A DNA stretch of 64,000 nt from Pseudomonas sp. GM18 (GCF_000282195.1 NZ_AKJT01000031.1:1-64000); one strand, 5' to 3'; positions 17,001 to 30,432 are shown, counted from the stretch's first letter. Numbers and translations are program-made. The notes: a model not told the origin generated them from the sequence alone.

Positions 17001-17975
17001 CTTGGCGCCGCGACCGGTGGCACCTTCGTCGCGAATCTCGCCGCCGCTACCGGTGGATGCGCCCGGGAACGGGGCAATCGCGGTCGGGTGGTTGTGCGTT
17101 TCGACTTTCATCAGGATGTGCACCGGTTCCTGCACCGCGCCGTACTGGCGGGTTTCAGGGTCCGGGAAGAAACGGCCGGCTACGGAGCCGACGATGACCG
17201 AGGCGTTGTCCTTATAGGCCGACAGAACACCTTCGCTGTGCATCTGGTAGGTGTTCTTGATCATGCCGAACAGGCTTTTTTCCTGGCTCTGACCGTCGAT
17301 GTCCCAACTGGCGTTGAAGATCTTGTGACGGCAGTGCTCGGAGTTCGCCTGGGCGAACATCATCAGTTCGATGTCGTGCGGGTTGCGCTTCAAACCAAGG
17401 AAGGCGTTGACCAGGTAGTCGATTTCGTCTTCGGCCAGGGCCAGGCCCAGCTCGGTGTTGGCTTTTTCCAGCGCGGCGCGGCCGCCGCCCAGCACGTCGA
17501 TCGCGGTCAGGGGCTTGGGCTCGGCGTGGCTGAACAGGCCGGAGGCTTGTTCAAGGTTGCCCAGCACGATCTGGGTCATGCGGTCGTGCAGCACATTAGC
17601 CACAAGCTGCGCTTCAGCGTCGCTGAACTGGCCGGCAACGTAGAACGCGATGCCGCGCTCCAGGCGCTGGATCTTGGTCAGGCCGCAGTTGCGAGCGATG
17701 TCGCTGGCTTTACTGGACCACGGCGAAATGGTGCCGAAACGCGGCAACACCAGGAACAGACGACCAGTGGGCTCTTGTACCGGAACGCTAGGGCCGTACT
17801 TCAGAAGGCGCGCGAGCACCTGCTGTTCGTCGCCGGTCAGGACGCCGGTAACTTCGGCGAAGTGAGCGAATTCAGCATACAAGCCGCTGACAGCTGGAAC
17901 CTTCTGGCTCAGTTGCTCAAGGAGTTTGCTGTGGCGAAAGGCAGAAAGGGCAGGAGCGCCGCGCAGGATCAACAT
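14079..17975 (-). CDS. purL: phosphoribosylformylglycinamidine synthase
   Basis: A 1298-residue single-chain enzyme (proteobacterial large type) that makes FGAM from FGAR, glutamine and ATP in purine synthesis. The synthetase core has [16 protein letters not shown] and the [11 protein letters not shown] region. The C-terminal glutaminase domain has the nucleophile Cys1138 in [11 protein letters not shown] and the catalytic His-Glu in [10 protein letters not shown]. Length matches the family (about 1295). Start ATG at 17975; mltF is divergent, 274 bp away. The long open frame on the opposite strand is a composition artefact. Confidence 0.98.
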   Translation of the reverse strand: MLILRGAPALSAFRHSKLLEQLSQKVPAVSGLYAEFAHFAEVTGVLTGDEQQVLARLLKYGPSVPVQEPTGRLFLVLPRFGTISPWSSKASDIARNCGLTKIQRLERGIAFYVAGQFSDAEAQLVANVLHDRMTQIVLGNLEQASGLFSHAEPKPLTAIDVLGGGRAALEKANTELGLALAEDEIDYLVNAFLGLKRNPHDIELMMFAQANSEHCRHKIFNASWDIDGQSQEKSLFGMIKNTYQMHSEGVLSAYKDNASVIVGSVAGRFFPDPETRQYGAVQEPVHILMKVETHNHPTAIAPFPGASTGSGGEIRDEGATGRGAKPKAGLTGFTVSNLQIPGFEQPWEVPYGKPERIVTALDIMIEGPLGGAAFNNEFGRPALTGYFRTFEQSITTPHGDEVRGYHKPIMLAGGMGNIREEHVKKGEIVVGSKLIVLGGPAMLIGLGGGAASSMATGTSSADLDFASVQRENPEMERRCQEVIDRCWQLGDKNPISFIHDVGAGGLSNAFPELVNDGDRGGRFELRNIPNDEPGMAPHEIWSNESQERYVLAVGPADFERFKAICERERCPFAVVGEATAEPQLTVTDSHFGNSPVDMPLEVLLGKAPRMHRSVVRENELGDDFDPSTLDIANCVERVLHHPAVASKSFLITIGDRTITGLVARDQMVGPWQVPVADVAVTATSFDVYTGEAMAMGERTPLALLDAPASGRMAIGETLTNIAASRIAKISDIKLSANWMSAAGHPGEDARLYDTVKAVGMELCPELGITIPVGKDSMSMATRWNDEGVDKAVTSPMSLIVTGFAPVADIRQTLTPQLRMDKGTTDLILIDLGRGQNRMGASILAQVHGKLGKQAPDVDDAEDLKAFFAVIQGLNADGHLLAYHDRSDGGLLTSVVEMAFAGHCGLSLNLDGLAETSADIAAILFNEELGAVIQVRQDSTADILAQFSAAGLGDCVSVIGQPMNNGEISITFNGDTVFEGQRRLLQRQWAETSYQIQRLRDNADCAEQEFDVLLEEDNPGLSVKLSYDVNQDVAAPYIKKGIRPQVAVLREQGVNGQVEMAAAFDRAGFNAIDVHMSDILAGRVDLNDFKGMVACGGFSYGDVLGAGEGWAKSALFNSRARDAFQGFFERTDSFTLGVCNGCQMMSNLHELIPGSDVWPHFVRNRSEQFEARVAMVQIQESNSIFLQGMAGSRMPIAIAHGEGHAEFASEEALLEADLSGCVAMRFVDNHGKVTEKYPANPNGSPRGITGLTSRDGRVTIMMPHPERVFRAVQNSWRSEDWNEDAPWMRMFRNARVWVN

Positions 17976-18024
17976 CTTCGGGACAGCCTCGGGAAGGGGT
18001 GTGCTTTGAGGCCGTGCATTCTAG

Positions 18025-19710
<1,686 letters not shown>

Positions 19711-19725
19711 ATCGCGGTACCTGCG

Positions 19726-19803
19726 AAAAGATCGCAGCCTTCGGCAGCTCCTACAAGGTCTTGTGTACACCCGTAGGAGCTGGCGAAGCCTGCGATCTTT
19801 TGA
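19726..19803. repeat. AAAGATCGCAGCC-type palindrome between mltF and pdxJ
   Basis: Arms AAAAGATCGCAGCCTTCGGC and GCGAAGCCTGCGATCTTTTG face each other across CTCCTAC/GTAGGAG. The convergent position suggests it works as a two-way terminator for mltF and pdxJ. Confidence 0.7.
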
Positions 19804-19806
19804 TTT

Positions 19807-20553
19807 TCAGCCCTTCAAAGCCGCTGCCAATATCAGCGCCTTCATCTCCGACACCGCCGACTTGAACCCGACGAACAACGCATGAGCCACCAGCGCATGG
19901 CCGATGTTCAGTTCGTTGATGCCCTTGATCGCCGCCACAGCCTCGACGTTGTGATAGTGCAAACCGTGGCCGGCGTTGACGATCAGGCCTTGGGCCAGAC
20001 CGAATGCCACGCCATCGGCCACGCGCTTGAGCTCTTCAGCGACTTCGGTTGGCGTCTCGGCGTCCGCATAACGCCCGGTATGCAACTCAATGGCCGGCGC
20101 GCCGACACGGCGGGACGCTTCGATCTGCCGCTCGTCAGCGTCGATGAACAGCGACACTTCGCAGCCGATCTTCGCCAGGCGATCCACCGCCGCCTTGATC
20201 CGCGCTTCCTGCCCCGCTACGTCCAGACCGCCTTCAGTGGTCAGCTCCTGACGGGTTTCCGGCACCAGGCAAACGTGCGCCGGGCGGATACGCTCGGCGA
20301 ACGCCATCATTTCTTCGGTGACGCCCATTTCGAAGTTCATGCGGGTTTGCAGCACGTCCTTGAGCAGCAATACGTCGCGCTCCTGAATGTGCCGGCGGTC
20401 TTCACGCAGGTGCACGGTGATGCCGTCAGCGCCCGCCTCTTCCGCGTCCAGTGCTGCCTTGACCGGATCCGGGTAACGAGTACCCCGGGCCTGACGCAGG
20501 GTGGCAACGTGGTCGATGTTCACGCCAAGAAGAATGCGATTGCTGGTGGTCAC
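19807..20553 (-). CDS. pdxJ: pyridoxine 5'-phosphate synthase
   Basis: A 248-residue TIM-barrel enzyme that condenses 1-deoxyxylulose-5-P with 3-amino-2-oxopropyl phosphate to form pyridoxine 5'-P. Family blocks are clear: [49 protein letters not shown] and [10 protein letters not shown], with [16 protein letters not shown] near the end. AGGAG lies 7 nt ahead of GTG at 20553, which gives [10 protein letters not shown] and is preferred over the ATG at 20586. It is the last gene of the leftward lepA-pdxJ cluster, 48 bp after recO. Confidence 0.96.
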   Translation of the reverse strand: MTTSNRILLGVNIDHVATLRQARGTRYPDPVKAALDAEEAGADGITVHLREDRRHIQERDVLLLKDVLQTRMNFEMGVTEEMMAFAERIRPAHVCLVPETRQELTTEGGLDVAGQEARIKAAVDRLAKIGCEVSLFIDADERQIEASRRVGAPAIELHTGRYADAETPTEVAEELKRVADGVAFGLAQGLIVNAGHGLHYHNVEAVAAIKGINELNIGHALVAHALFVGFKSAVSEMKALILAAALKG

Positions 20554-20600
20554 GGAAGCGCTCCTGAGTTTAAAGATTCGGTGCACAGCATACGGGGAGA

Positions 20601-21290
20601 CTACGGCTTTCGAAACAACTCACGACTGACGAGAGGACGACCACCCAGATGAACGGCCAGCGCCTGACGCATCAAGCGTTTGGCGGCGGACAGTGCTCCG
20701 GGCGCGGTCCAGTCGGCTTCGGCCATGGCCAGCAGTTCGCTGCCGTTGAACAAGCCGGGTTGCAACAAGTAAACCCGCTCCAGGCCCGCATCCACTTGCA
20801 AGCGGTAGAGGCCGTCCGGTGCGATGGGATCGCCGTGGATGTCGGTATTCAGCGCGAAGCCATAACCGAGATCGTCGAGCAGTCGCCATTCGAAGGAGCG
20901 CAGCAACGGCTCCAGCGGCCGACCTTCGGCCAGGGCAAGCAAGGTGGCGGCGTAGTGATCGAAGACTGCGGGATGAGGGTCTTCGGCGGGCAGCAGGCGA
21001 ATCAGCAACTCATTGAGGTAGAGACCGCTGAACAGCGCCTCACCGTTGAGCCAGGTGGAAACACCGGCGCTTTCCATGCGGCCGACATTTTTCAGCTCGC
21101 CCCGGCCACGGAACTCGACTTCCAGCGGTACGAACGGTCGCGCCAACGTCCCGGCCTTGCCCCGCGCACTGCGCAACACCGCCCGCAGCCGACCTTGCGG
21201 CGTGAGGAAATCCACCAGCGCACTGCTTTCGCGGTAGGCGCGGGAGTGGAGCACGTAGGCGGGTTGGCCGATGGGCGCGGTGGTCGACAT
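20601..21290 (-). CDS. recO: DNA repair protein RecO
   Basis: A 229-residue RecF-pathway mediator that loads RecA on SSB-coated single-stranded DNA. The N-terminal OB fold ([24 protein letters not shown], residues ~11-80) is followed by a helical C-terminal domain with [13 protein letters not shown], a RecO hallmark. It keeps the order era-recO-pdxJ. A terminator-like hairpin between era and recO suggests recO is also transcribed from its own promoter or by read-through. Length fits the gamma-proteobacterial family. Confidence 0.95.
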   Translation of the reverse strand: MSTTAPIGQPAYVLHSRAYRESSALVDFLTPQGRLRAVLRSARGKAGTLARPFVPLEVEFRGRGELKNVGRMESAGVSTWLNGEALFSGLYLNELLIRLLPAEDPHPAVFDHYAATLLALAEGRPLEPLLRSFEWRLLDDLGYGFALNTDIHGDPIAPDGLYRLQVDAGLERVYLLQPGLFNGSELLAMAEADWTAPGALSAAKRLMRQALAVHLGGRPLVSRELFRKP

Positions 21291-21319
21291 GGTTTATTTG
21301 TGTCCCGGTCAGGGATTGC

Positions 21320-21364
21320 AAAAAAGATCGTCCGAACGCGGCCCGAGCCTTCGGACGATCTTTT
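21320..21364 (-). terminator. intrinsic terminator after era
   Basis: AAAAGATCGTCCGAA (21322-21336) pairs perfectly with TTCGGACGATCTTTT (21350-21364). Read leftward it ends in a T-run, so it would reduce transcription from era into recO. Confidence 0.75.
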
Positions 21365-21377
21365 GATCTTGTACCTG

Positions 21378-22280
21378 TTACAGGTCGCCGTAACCCAGCG
21401 AACGCAAGGCGCGTTCGTCGTCGGACCAGCCGCCTTTCACCTTGACCCACAGGTTGAGCATGATCTTGGAGTCGAACAGCAGCTCCATGTCCTTGCGCGC
21501 CTCGGTGCCGATGCGCTTGATGCGCTCGCCCTTGTCGCCAATGATGATTTTCTTCTGGCCGTCACGTTCGACGAGGATCAAGGCATGGATGTGCAGGGTT
21601 TTGCCCTGCTGCTTGAACTCTTCGATTTCCACGGTGATCTGATACGGCAGCTCGGCACCCAACTGGCGCATGATTTTTTCGCGTACCAGTTCAGCGGCAA
21701 GGAAGCGGCTGCTGCGGTCGGTGATCTGATCTTCCGGGAAGAAGTGATCGTTTTCCGGCAGGTGCTCGGCGATCACTCGCTCCAGCGTGTCGAGGTTGTG
21801 CCCGTGCTGGGCCGAGATCGGCATGATCTGCGCGTTCGGCAGCTGTTCCTGCAACCAGGTCAGGTGCGGCATCAACTCGGACTTGTCTTCGATGCGATCG
21901 GTCTTGTTCAGCGCCACGATCAGCGGGCCGGTCACGTACTGAACGCGCTCGAGGACCATCTGGTCTTCGTCGGTCCACTTGGTACGGTCAACCACGAAGA
22001 TCACCACGTCGACGTCTTTCAACGCCGCCGAAGCGGTCTTGTTCATGTAGCGGTTCAAAGCCTTTTCGCCACCCTTGTGCATGCCCGGGGTGTCGACGTA
22101 GATCGCCTGAACGTCGCCTTCTGTCTTGATGCCGAGCATGTTGTGGCGGGTGGTCTGCGGCTTGCGCGAGGTGATCGCCAGTTTCTGCCCCAGGATGTGG
22201 TTCAGCAGCGTGGACTTGCCCACGTTGGGACGGCCGACGATGGCAACATAGCCACAGCGAGTTGCGGTTGAATCAGTCAT
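21378..22280 (-). CDS. era: GTPase Era
   Basis: A 300-residue GTPase for 16S rRNA 3'-end maturation and 30S assembly. The G domain shows G1 GRPNVGKS, G3 DTPGMH and G4 NKTD. The C-terminal KH domain (~215-300) includes [22 protein letters not shown] place the start at the ATG at 22280 ([12 protein letters not shown]), with GGAG 7 nt upstream; it overlaps the rnc stop by 8 bp, so translation is coupled. Order lepB-rnc-era-recO is conserved. The longer frame to 22304 adds non-family residues. Confidence 0.96.
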   Translation of the reverse strand: MTDSTATRCGYVAIVGRPNVGKSTLLNHILGQKLAITSRKPQTTRHNMLGIKTEGDVQAIYVDTPGMHKGGEKALNRYMNKTASAALKDVDVVIFVVDRTKWTDEDQMVLERVQYVTGPLIVALNKTDRIEDKSELMPHLTWLQEQLPNAQIMPISAQHGHNLDTLERVIAEHLPENDHFFPEDQITDRSSRFLAAELVREKIMRQLGAELPYQITVEIEEFKQQGKTLHIHALILVERDGQKKIIIGDKGERIKRIGTEARKDMELLFDSKIMLNLWVKVKGGWSDDERALRSLGYGDL

Positions 22281-22962
22281 TGCCATTCTCCACACCCAGG
22301 GCAATCAGTGCTGCGGCGGCCGCTACCTGTTCGGCAATACGACGACTCACACCCTGACCTCGGCTTTTTTCATTCAGTAAGATGATTTCACATTCGACGA
22401 AGAACGTCCGGCAATGCGGCTCACCCTGGATATCCACCACTTCGTAACGCGGCAGCTCACAACCACGGGACTGCAGGAATTCCTGCAGGCGGGTTTTCGG
22501 ATCTTTGTTGGTGTCGACCAGCGTCAGGCCTTCGAACTCTCCGGCCAGCCAGGCCAGCACGCGCTCGCGCGCCACCTCCATGCCGGCGTCCAGGTAGATC
22601 GCACCGATCAGCGCTTCGAGGGCATCGGCCAGAATCGACTCGCGACGGAAACCGCCGCTTTTCAATTCGCCGGAGCCCAGGCGCAGGTATTCGCCCAGGT
22701 CGAAACCACGGGCCAGTACGGCCAGGGTCTCACCTTTCACCAGGCGTGCGCGCAAACGCGACAACTGGCCTTCGCGGGCCAGCGGGAAGCGATCGAACAG
22801 CGCCTCGCCAGCGACGAAGTTGAGGATGGCATCGCCGAGGAATTCCAGGCGTTCGTTATTGCGCCCGGCAAAACTGCGGTGAGTCAGGGCCAGGACCATC
22901 AGTTCCTGATCCTTGAAGGTGTAACCGAGCTGACGCTCGAGACGGCTTAAGGAGACGCTCAC
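22273..22962 (-). CDS. rnc: ribonuclease III
   Basis: A 229-residue double-stranded RNA endonuclease that processes rRNA precursors and mRNAs. The RNase III signature [14 protein letters not shown] and the second acidic patch [17 protein letters not shown] are intact. A dsRNA-binding domain (~155-225) has [14 protein letters not shown] at its start. The start is GTG at 22962, in a GTGA overlap with a small open frame upstream. Era overlaps at the other end. A hairpin at 23117-23139 in the likely leader could be its own cleavage target. Confidence 0.97.
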   Translation of the reverse strand: MSVSLSRLERQLGYTFKDQELMVLALTHRSFAGRNNERLEFLGDAILNFVAGEALFDRFPLAREGQLSRLRARLVKGETLAVLARGFDLGEYLRLGSGELKSGGFRRESILADALEALIGAIYLDAGMEVARERVLAWLAGEFEGLTLVDTNKDPKTRLQEFLQSRGCELPRYEVVDIQGEPHCRTFFVECEIILLNEKSRGQGVSRRIAEQVAAAAALIALGVENGND

Positions 22963-23146
22963 GGTTTACCCACGCTGAGTTCGTGGTTGGATTCCACCGC
23001 CAGGGCCTTGATACGGCGCAGGCTTGGGACAATTAACGCTGTGTTCAAAAATAACGTCCTGAATATCGTTGTTTTCATGCTCCTGTCGCCGATTGTGTCG
23101 ACTCCAGAAATGCATTCGGCGCTGTGTTCAACAGCGCCGTGTGTGA
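22963..23146 (-). other. short lepB-rnc gap, lacking the usual DUF4845 gene
   Basis: In other Pseudomonas a ~125-residue DUF4845 membrane protein sits here (from memory). Only 184 bp remain. A 38-codon frame starting MKTTIFRTLFLNTALIVPSL ends in TGA overlapping the rnc GTG start, but AGGAG is just 1 nt from its ATG, and it does not resemble DUF4845. The 12-bp sequence CGCTGTGTTCAA occurs twice (23038-23049 and 23120-23131). This suggests a deletion. Confidence 0.5.
23117..23139 (-). other. stem-loop between lepB and rnc
   Basis: CGGCGCTGT and ACAGCGCCG form a perfect 9-bp stem with a 5-nt loop. There is no T-run, so it is unlikely to terminate transcription. A role in mRNA processing, perhaps by RNase III, is a guess from its place. 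Confidence 0.55.
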
Positions 23147-24001
23147 TTACTTGATCAGGCCAACCCGCGAGAAATTCGGCAGGTGACTGAGTTTGGGTTC
23201 CGGCCAGCTCATCCAGACTGCGAAGGCCTTGCCGACGATATTCTTGTCGGGAACCATGCCCAGCAGATCCTTGGGAATACTCGGATCATCCCAGTAGCGA
23301 CTGTCGTTCGAGTTGTCGCGGTTGTCGCCCATCATGAAGTAGTGCCCGGCAGGCACGGTCCACGTATGGTCCGGCGTTGCACGGTAGCGGCTCATTTCCT
23401 TGCGGATCAGGTGCTCGGCGACGCCGAGTTTTTCCTTGTAGAGCTCGGCGCTGCCCAACGTGCCCGGCTCGGAGCCAACCAGTTGTTCGGCAATCGACTC
23501 ACCGTTGACGAACAGGCGCTTGTCGGCGGTGTAACGAATCTGATCGCCCGGCAGCCCCACCACACGCTTGATGTAGTTGACGTTCGGGTCGCTCGGGTAG
23601 CGGAACACCATCACATCGCCGCGCTGCGGATCACCGACTTCGATGACTTTCTTGTCGATCACCGGCAGGCGGATCCCGTAAGAAAACTTGTTCACCAGAA
23701 TGAAGTCGCCGACGTCCAGGGTCGGTTTCATCGAGCCGGAAGGAATCTGGAACGGTTCCACCAGGAACGAACGCAGCACCAGCACGATAAACAACACCGG
23801 GAAGAACGACTTGCCGTATTCGACCAGCAGCGGCTCTTTGTTCAGTTTCTCGACCACCACCATGTCAGCCTGGCTGACGCTCCCCTGATAGGAGTTGATG
23901 GCAGCCCGGCGCCGTGGCGCCAGGAACAGCAGATCGAGCAACGCCAACAAGCCGCAGACGAACACGGCGATGACCAGCAACAGCGGGAAATTTAGTGACA
24001 T
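23147..24001 (-). CDS. lepB: signal peptidase I
   Basis: A 284-residue inner-membrane serine protease that cleaves Sec and Tat signal peptides. Two N-terminal membrane segments (~4-27 and ~64-80) precede the periplasmic catalytic part. The nucleophile is Ser90 in IPSGSMKPTL and the general base Lys145 in YIKRVVGLPGDQ. Box E MGDNRDNSNDSRYWD is also present. It lies 5 bp after lepA in the conserved lepA-lepB pair. Length is close to P. aeruginosa LepB. Confidence 0.97.
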   Translation of the reverse strand: MSLNFPLLLVIAVFVCGLLALLDLLFLAPRRRAAINSYQGSVSQADMVVVEKLNKEPLLVEYGKSFFPVLFIVLVLRSFLVEPFQIPSGSMKPTLDVGDFILVNKFSYGIRLPVIDKKVIEVGDPQRGDVMVFRYPSDPNVNYIKRVVGLPGDQIRYTADKRLFVNGESIAEQLVGSEPGTLGSAELYKEKLGVAEHLIRKEMSRYRATPDHTWTVPAGHYFMMGDNRDNSNDSRYWDDPSIPKDLLGMVPDKNIVGKAFAVWMSWPEPKLSHLPNFSRVGLIK

Positions 24002-24006
24002 AGGAC

Positions 24007-25806
24007 CTAACTATCCAACCTGAGCACGGCAAGGAAGGCTTCTTGTGGAATTTCCACGTTACCGACCTGTTTCATGCGTTTTTTACCGGCCTTTTGCTTT
24101 TCCAGCAGCTTTTTCTTACGGCTGACGTCACCACCGTAGCATTTGGCCAATACGTTCTTTCTGAGTGCCTTGACGGTTGTACGCGCCACAATCTGACCGC
24201 CAATGGCGGCCTGGATTGCCACGTCGAACATCTGCCGCGGAATCAGGTCTTTCATCTTCTCGGTCAACTGGCGACCTTTGTAGTGCGAGTTGTCACGGTG
24301 CACGATCAGCGCCAGGGCGTCGACTTTGTCGCCGTTGATCAGCACGTCCAGTTTCACCAGGCTGGCCGATTGGTAACGATCAAAATGGTAGTCCAGAGAA
24401 GCATAGCCGCGACTGGTGGATTTCAGACGATCGAAGAAGTCCAGCACCACTTCGTTCATCGGCAGGTCGTAGGTCACTTGTACCTGGGAGCCGAGGAACA
24501 GCATATCGACCTGTACACCACGTTTTTCGATGCACAGGGTAATGACGTTACCCAGGTGCTCTTGCGGCACAAGAATATTGGCGCGCACGATTGGCTCGCG
24601 CATGTCTTCGATGGCAGACAGGTCCGGCAGCTTGGACGGGTTATCGACGTAGATCGTCTCGCCGGTCTTGAGCAGCAGCTCGAAGATTACCGTCGGCGCC
24701 GTGGTGATCAGGTCCAGGTTGTATTCGCGCTCCAGGCGCTCCTGGATGATTTCCATGTGCAGCATGCCGAGGAAGCCGCAACGGAAGCCGAAACCCAGTG
24801 CGTCCGAGCTTTCCGGTGTGTATTGCAGCGACGAATCGTTGAGGGTGAGCTTTTGCAGCGCCTCGCGGAAGTCTTCGAAGTCGTCGGAGCTGACCGGGAA
24901 CAAGCCGGCGTACACCTGCGGCTGAATGCGTTTGAAGCCTGGCAGCACATCGACGTCCGGCGTCGAGCTCAAGGTCAGGGTATCGCCCACTGGCGCACCG
25001 TGAATGTCCTTGATGCTGGCGATGATGAAGCCCACTTCACCGGCCTTCAGGTCGGCGGTAGGGGTGTGTTTCGGGTTGAATACACCGACGCTATCCACCA
25101 GGTGGATCTTGCCGGTGGACTTGACCAGAATCTTGTCACCCTTCTTCACCCGACCGTGGCGCACACGAACCAGGGAAACAACGCCCAGGTAGTTGTCGAA
25201 CCAGGAGTCGATGATCAACGCTTGCAGCGGATCTTCGATGTTACCGGTCGGCGCGGGAATGGTGTGAACCAGGCGCTCGAGCACTTCATCGACGCCCAGG
25301 CCGGTCTTGGCACTGCACTCGACCGCGTCGGTGGCATCGATGCCGATGATTTTTTCGATTTCTTCCTTGACGCGCTCCGGATCGGCCTGTGGCAGGTCGA
25401 TCTTGTTCAGGACCGGCATGACTTCCAGGCCCTGCTCGATCGCCGTGTAGCAGTTGGCAACCGATTGCGCCTCGACGCCCTGACCGGCATCGACCACCAG
25501 CAACGCACCTTCACAGGCCGCCAGCGACCGGCTGACTTCATAGGTGAAGTCGACGTGGCCCGGGGTGTCAATGAAGTTCAGCTGGTAGTTAATGCCATCG
25601 CGGGCTTTGTAATAGAGGGTGACGCTATGGGCCTTGATGGTGATCCCGCGTTCACGTTCCAGGTCCATGGAGTCCAGCACCTGGGCTTCCATTTCGCGCT
25701 CGGCAAGGCCGCCGCACATCTGGATGAAGCGATCGGCCAGCGTCGACTTGCCATGGTCAATGTGGGCGATGATGGAGAAATTGCGGATATGACTCAAATC
25801 ACTCAC
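24007..25806 (-). CDS. lepA: elongation factor 4 (LepA)
   Basis: A 599-residue ribosome-associated GTPase of the EF-G family. G motifs are complete: [17 protein letters not shown] and NKIDLPQAD. The LepA-specific C-terminal domain is recognisable from [19 protein letters not shown] and the Lys-rich ending [16 protein letters not shown]. It acts on stalled or mistranslocated ribosomes and in initiation or biogenesis. The start is GTG at 25806 ([19 protein letters not shown]). The terminator of lptG upstream means lepA probably has its own promoter in the 106 bp before it. Confidence 0.97.
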   Translation of the reverse strand: MSDLSHIRNFSIIAHIDHGKSTLADRFIQMCGGLAEREMEAQVLDSMDLERERGITIKAHSVTLYYKARDGINYQLNFIDTPGHVDFTYEVSRSLAACEGALLVVDAGQGVEAQSVANCYTAIEQGLEVMPVLNKIDLPQADPERVKEEIEKIIGIDATDAVECSAKTGLGVDEVLERLVHTIPAPTGNIEDPLQALIIDSWFDNYLGVVSLVRVRHGRVKKGDKILVKSTGKIHLVDSVGVFNPKHTPTADLKAGEVGFIIASIKDIHGAPVGDTLTLSSTPDVDVLPGFKRIQPQVYAGLFPVSSDDFEDFREALQKLTLNDSSLQYTPESSDALGFGFRCGFLGMLHMEIIQERLEREYNLDLITTAPTVIFELLLKTGETIYVDNPSKLPDLSAIEDMREPIVRANILVPQEHLGNVITLCIEKRGVQVDMLFLGSQVQVTYDLPMNEVVLDFFDRLKSTSRGYASLDYHFDRYQSASLVKLDVLINGDKVDALALIVHRDNSHYKGRQLTEKMKDLIPRQMFDVAIQAAIGGQIVARTTVKALRKNVLAKCYGGDVSRKKKLLEKQKAGKKRMKQVGNVEIPQEAFLAVLRLDS

Positions 25807-25912
25807 GGATCAACACTCAAAAAGGCTGCAGGCATAGCCCGCCGAAAAATAGCCGGGAATTGTACCTGATCCACGGCGCAAGCGTCACGTTCGCAGGTCA
25901 GACGGCGCCTAC

Positions 25913-25946
25913 AAAAAACGCCCCGGTCTTGCGACAGGGGCGTTTT
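25913..25946 (-). terminator. intrinsic terminator of the lptF-lptG operon
   Basis: AAAACGCCCC and GGGGCGTTTT form a perfect 10-bp stem and a T-run follows in the leftward direction, 32 bp after the lptG stop. Confidence 0.88.
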
Positions 25947-25977
25947 GAGTGACAAGCAAGACCGGAAAAACCCGCGA

Positions 25978-27039
25978 TCAACCGGCCCGGCGCAGCAACC
26001 AGACCCCGGCCAGGGCGCAGACACCGGCCGGCACCAGCACCGCAAACAGCGGCGAGAAGCCGAACACCAGACTCGAAGGCCCGAGCAAATCCTGGACGAT
26101 ACGGAAGGTAAAGCCCACCAGCACGCCAGTGAAGACCCGCTGACCGAGGGTCACCGAACGCAACGGACCGAAGATGAAGGAAATCGCCATCAACACCAAT
26201 GCGGCGGTCACCAGCGGCTGCAACACCTTGACCCAAAACGCCAGCCAGTAACGACCATTGCTCAGGCCCTGGTCAGCCAGGTAGTGGATGTAATTCCACA
26301 GACCGCTGATCGACAACGACTCGGGCGCCATCACCACGGTACTCAGCAGCTGCGGGCTCAGGGCTATTTCCCAGCGCTCCACCGGGGCAGTCACCACTTC
26401 GGTACTTTTGTCATGGAACAGCGTGGTCGTGACATCGGTCAGTTGCCAGTGATCGGTATCGAATTCCGCACGCTTGGCGAAGCTCGAAGACAGCATGTGG
26501 CGCTGATCGTCAAAACGATAACGGGTCACGCCGTATAGCAGACCGTTGGGTTGCACGGAGTTGACGTGAATGAACTCCTCCCCCTGACGGTGCCACAGAC
26601 CGTGCTTGGCGCTTTGCGCATCGCCACTGCCCTGGGCCAGCGAGCGGTTGGCTTGAGCGGTGATTTCCGTGGCCGGCGCGACGTACTCGCCGATCACCAG
26701 CCCAACCGCCATCAGGATCAGCATCGGCTTCATCACGGCCCAGACGATCCGACCGATGGACACACCGGCGGCACGCATGATGGTCAGCTCGCTATGACTG
26801 GCCAGACTGCCGAGGCCAATCAGGCAACCGATCAGCGCCGCCATCGGCAACATGTCGTACAGGCGGCGCGGCGCGGTCAGCAACACGTAGCTCAGGACAT
26901 CCATCAGCGTGTAGGTATCGCTGACTTCGCTCATCTCATCGATGAAGGCGAACAGCGTGGCCAAGCCCAGAATGATCCCCAGCACAGCCAGGATCGCGAT
27001 GAACACGCTGCTACCGATGTAGCGATCGAGCTTATCCAC
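25978..27039 (-). CDS. lptG: LPS export ABC transporter permease LptG
   Basis: A 353-residue inner-membrane permease of the LptB2FG complex that extracts LPS from the inner membrane. It has three N-terminal membrane helices (first at SSVFIAILAVLGIILGLATL), a large periplasmic jellyroll-like domain (~130-270) and three C-terminal helices. The coupling region SELTIMRAAGVS is typical of the YjgP/YjgQ family. It overlaps lptF by 8 bp and is followed by a terminator. Distinguished from LptF by gene order and N-terminus. Confidence 0.95.
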   Translation of the reverse strand: MDKLDRYIGSSVFIAILAVLGIILGLATLFAFIDEMSEVSDTYTLMDVLSYVLLTAPRRLYDMLPMAALIGCLIGLGSLASHSELTIMRAAGVSIGRIVWAVMKPMLILMAVGLVIGEYVAPATEITAQANRSLAQGSGDAQSAKHGLWHRQGEEFIHVNSVQPNGLLYGVTRYRFDDQRHMLSSSFAKRAEFDTDHWQLTDVTTTLFHDKSTEVVTAPVERWEIALSPQLLSTVVMAPESLSISGLWNYIHYLADQGLSNGRYWLAFWVKVLQPLVTAALVLMAISFIFGPLRSVTLGQRVFTGVLVGFTFRIVQDLLGPSSLVFGFSPLFAVLVPAGVCALAGVWLLRRAG

Positions 27040-28150
27040 GGGCCACCTCCAGCGCGCTGCGGCGACTCGCCATCTTCAAGCTCAGCAACTCCCAGTACAG
27101 CAAGCCCAGACCAATGGCCAGGAAAACTGCATGCACCCACCACAAGCCCAACACCGGCGGGATCTTGCCCTTTTCGAGGGCGCCGCGAGCGGCAATCAGG
27201 ATGGTCAGGTAAGCCATATAAAGAAGAATCGCCGGCAGCAGCTTGAGGAAACGGCCCTGGCGCGGGTTGACCCGCGACAGCGGCACCGCCATCAGGGTCA
27301 CGATGAAGACCAGCAACGGCAGGGACAGGCGCCATTGCAGTTCGGTACGCGAGCGGATGTCGTCACTGGCCAGCAAGGAACTGGTGGTCATCGCATCGCG
27401 GTCGGTCACTTCGTCGCTGACGTCCGGTTTTGGCAGTAATACGCCGTACTCGTCGTATTTGATGGCGCGGTAGTCGGCCAGACCCGGATTACCGTCATAG
27501 CGGTAGCCGTTGTCGAGAATCAGGTAGCGGTTGCCATCGGGCCTGATTTCCTGACGGCCCTTCTCGGCCACCAGTACGGAAATCCCCCGATCCTTGTTGT
27601 CAGAACTGACATTCTTTTGCGAAATGAACACGCCGCCCAGATTGATGCGGTCATCCGACAGTTGCTCGGTGTAGGTCACCCGAGTGCCGTCGCGCAAGGC
27701 CTGGAAGCGACCCGGTTCGAGGGTGTCGAACTCGGTCAGTGCATCCTGCTTGTTCAGCAGCAGCTGGAACTGGTTGGCTCCTTGTGGCGCCAGGCTCAGG
27801 CTCAGCCACGCCACGACCAGGGCAACCAGGGTGGCCGGAAAAAGAGTCATGGCAAACAGACGCTGCTGGCTCATGCCAGTGGCAGACAACACGGTCATTT
27901 CGCTTTCAAGGTACAGACGACCGTAGGCCAGCAGGATCCCGAGAAACAGCCCCAAAGGCAGGATCAGCTGCAGGAAACCCGGCAGACGAAAGCCCATGAT
28001 CAGGAACAGCGAGCCCGGGTCCAGGAGCCCAGAGGCCGCCTGGGCGAGGTATTTGATGAAGCGTCCGCTCATGATGATGACCAGCAGCACAGCGCTGACG
28101 GCGCTCAAGGTCAACAGGACTTCGCGGGATAGATAACGGAAGACAATCAA
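27032..28150 (-). CDS. lptF: LPS export ABC transporter permease LptF
   Basis: A 372-residue partner of LptG with the same plan: membrane helices at both ends, a periplasmic beta-domain (~125-260), and the coupling motif ESEMTVLSATGMSQ. GGAG lies 8 nt ahead of TTG at 28150, giving MIVFRYLSREVL, which matches the family N-terminus. The GTG at 28159 overlaps the ribosome site and is less likely. Divergent from pepA with about 290 bp between them, a common Pseudomonas arrangement. Confidence 0.95.
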   Translation of the reverse strand: MIVFRYLSREVLLTLSAVSAVLLVIIMSGRFIKYLAQAASGLLDPGSLFLIMGFRLPGFLQLILPLGLFLGILLAYGRLYLESEMTVLSATGMSQQRLFAMTLFPATLVALVVAWLSLSLAPQGANQFQLLLNKQDALTEFDTLEPGRFQALRDGTRVTYTEQLSDDRINLGGVFISQKNVSSDNKDRGISVLVAEKGRQEIRPDGNRYLILDNGYRYDGNPGLADYRAIKYDEYGVLLPKPDVSDEVTDRDAMTTSSLLASDDIRSRTELQWRLSLPLLVFIVTLMAVPLSRVNPRQGRFLKLLPAILLYMAYLTILIAARGALEKGKIPPVLGLWWVHAVFLAIGLGLLYWELLSLKMASRRSALEVARG

Positions 28151-28312
28151 ACCAGACACTCCAGGGTTGTCAGGCTAAGCGGCCAAACAAGCAAACATAT
28201 CAGCCGGCCCGCAGGGCAGAGCCGCCGAAAAAGATGCGCATTATCCTGTGATTGAGTGCGCCTGTCACTGCGCATGCTCAAGCAGGCGCCTGAACCGCTG
28301 AAGTTCGCATAA

Positions 28313-29935
<1,623 letters not shown>

Positions 29936-29944
29936 AACCAATGA

Positions 29945-29982
29945 CCTCGAACGGCGTCACTTTCGAGTGACGCCGTTCGAGG
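29945..29982. other. perfect 16-bp stem-loop between pepA and holC
   Basis: CCTCGAACGGCGTCAC and GTGACGCCGTTCGAGG pair perfectly around a 6-nt loop. No T-run follows, so it may stabilise or process the mRNA rather than end it. Confidence 0.7.
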
Positions 29983-29995
29983 CTCAGGAACCGCA

Positions 29996-30424
29996 ATGAC
30001 CAAAGTCGATTTCTATATCCTGCCTAGCGCCGATCCGTCGGCACGGCTGGATTTCGCCTGCAAGCTCACCGAAAAAGCCTGGCGCATGGGCCACCGTATT
30101 TACCTGCATTGCAGCGATGCCGCCCAGCGTGATGCGCTCGATGCGCGGTTGTGGGCGTTCAAGGGCGAAAGCTTCGTGCCCCACGGCCCTGCCGAAAGCG
30201 AGCCGGACGGTTTGATTGTGCTGGGTCTTGGCGATGACTGCGGTCAGCATCAGGATCTGCTGGTCAATCTCGACCTGAAAGTCCCGGCCTTTGCCAAACA
30301 GTTCACCCGCGTGGCGGAAGTGGTGGTGGAAGATCCGACGATTCGTGCAGCTGCGCGGGAGAGTTTTCGTTTCTACCGCGAACAGGGCTATCCTCTGCAA
30401 GATCACCGTTTACAGCGACTCTGA
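29996..30424 (+). CDS. holC: DNA polymerase III subunit chi
   Basis: A 142-residue clamp-loader accessory subunit that binds SSB and psi. The start MTKVDFYILPSADPSARLDFACKLTEKAWRMG and the middle part PHGPAESEPDGLIVLG follow the HolC pattern. The end FYREQGYPLQDHRLQRL is typical. It sits between pepA and valS, the usual gamma-proteobacterial order. Spacing of 60 bp to pepA and 8 bp to the next small gene suggests an operon. Confidence 0.94.
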   Translation: MTKVDFYILPSADPSARLDFACKLTEKAWRMGHRIYLHCSDAAQRDALDARLWAFKGESFVPHGPAESEPDGLIVLGLGDDCGQHQDLLVNLDLKVPAFAKQFTRVAEVVVEDPTIRAAARESFRFYREQGYPLQDHRLQRL

Positions 30425-30432
30425 GCATTCCG

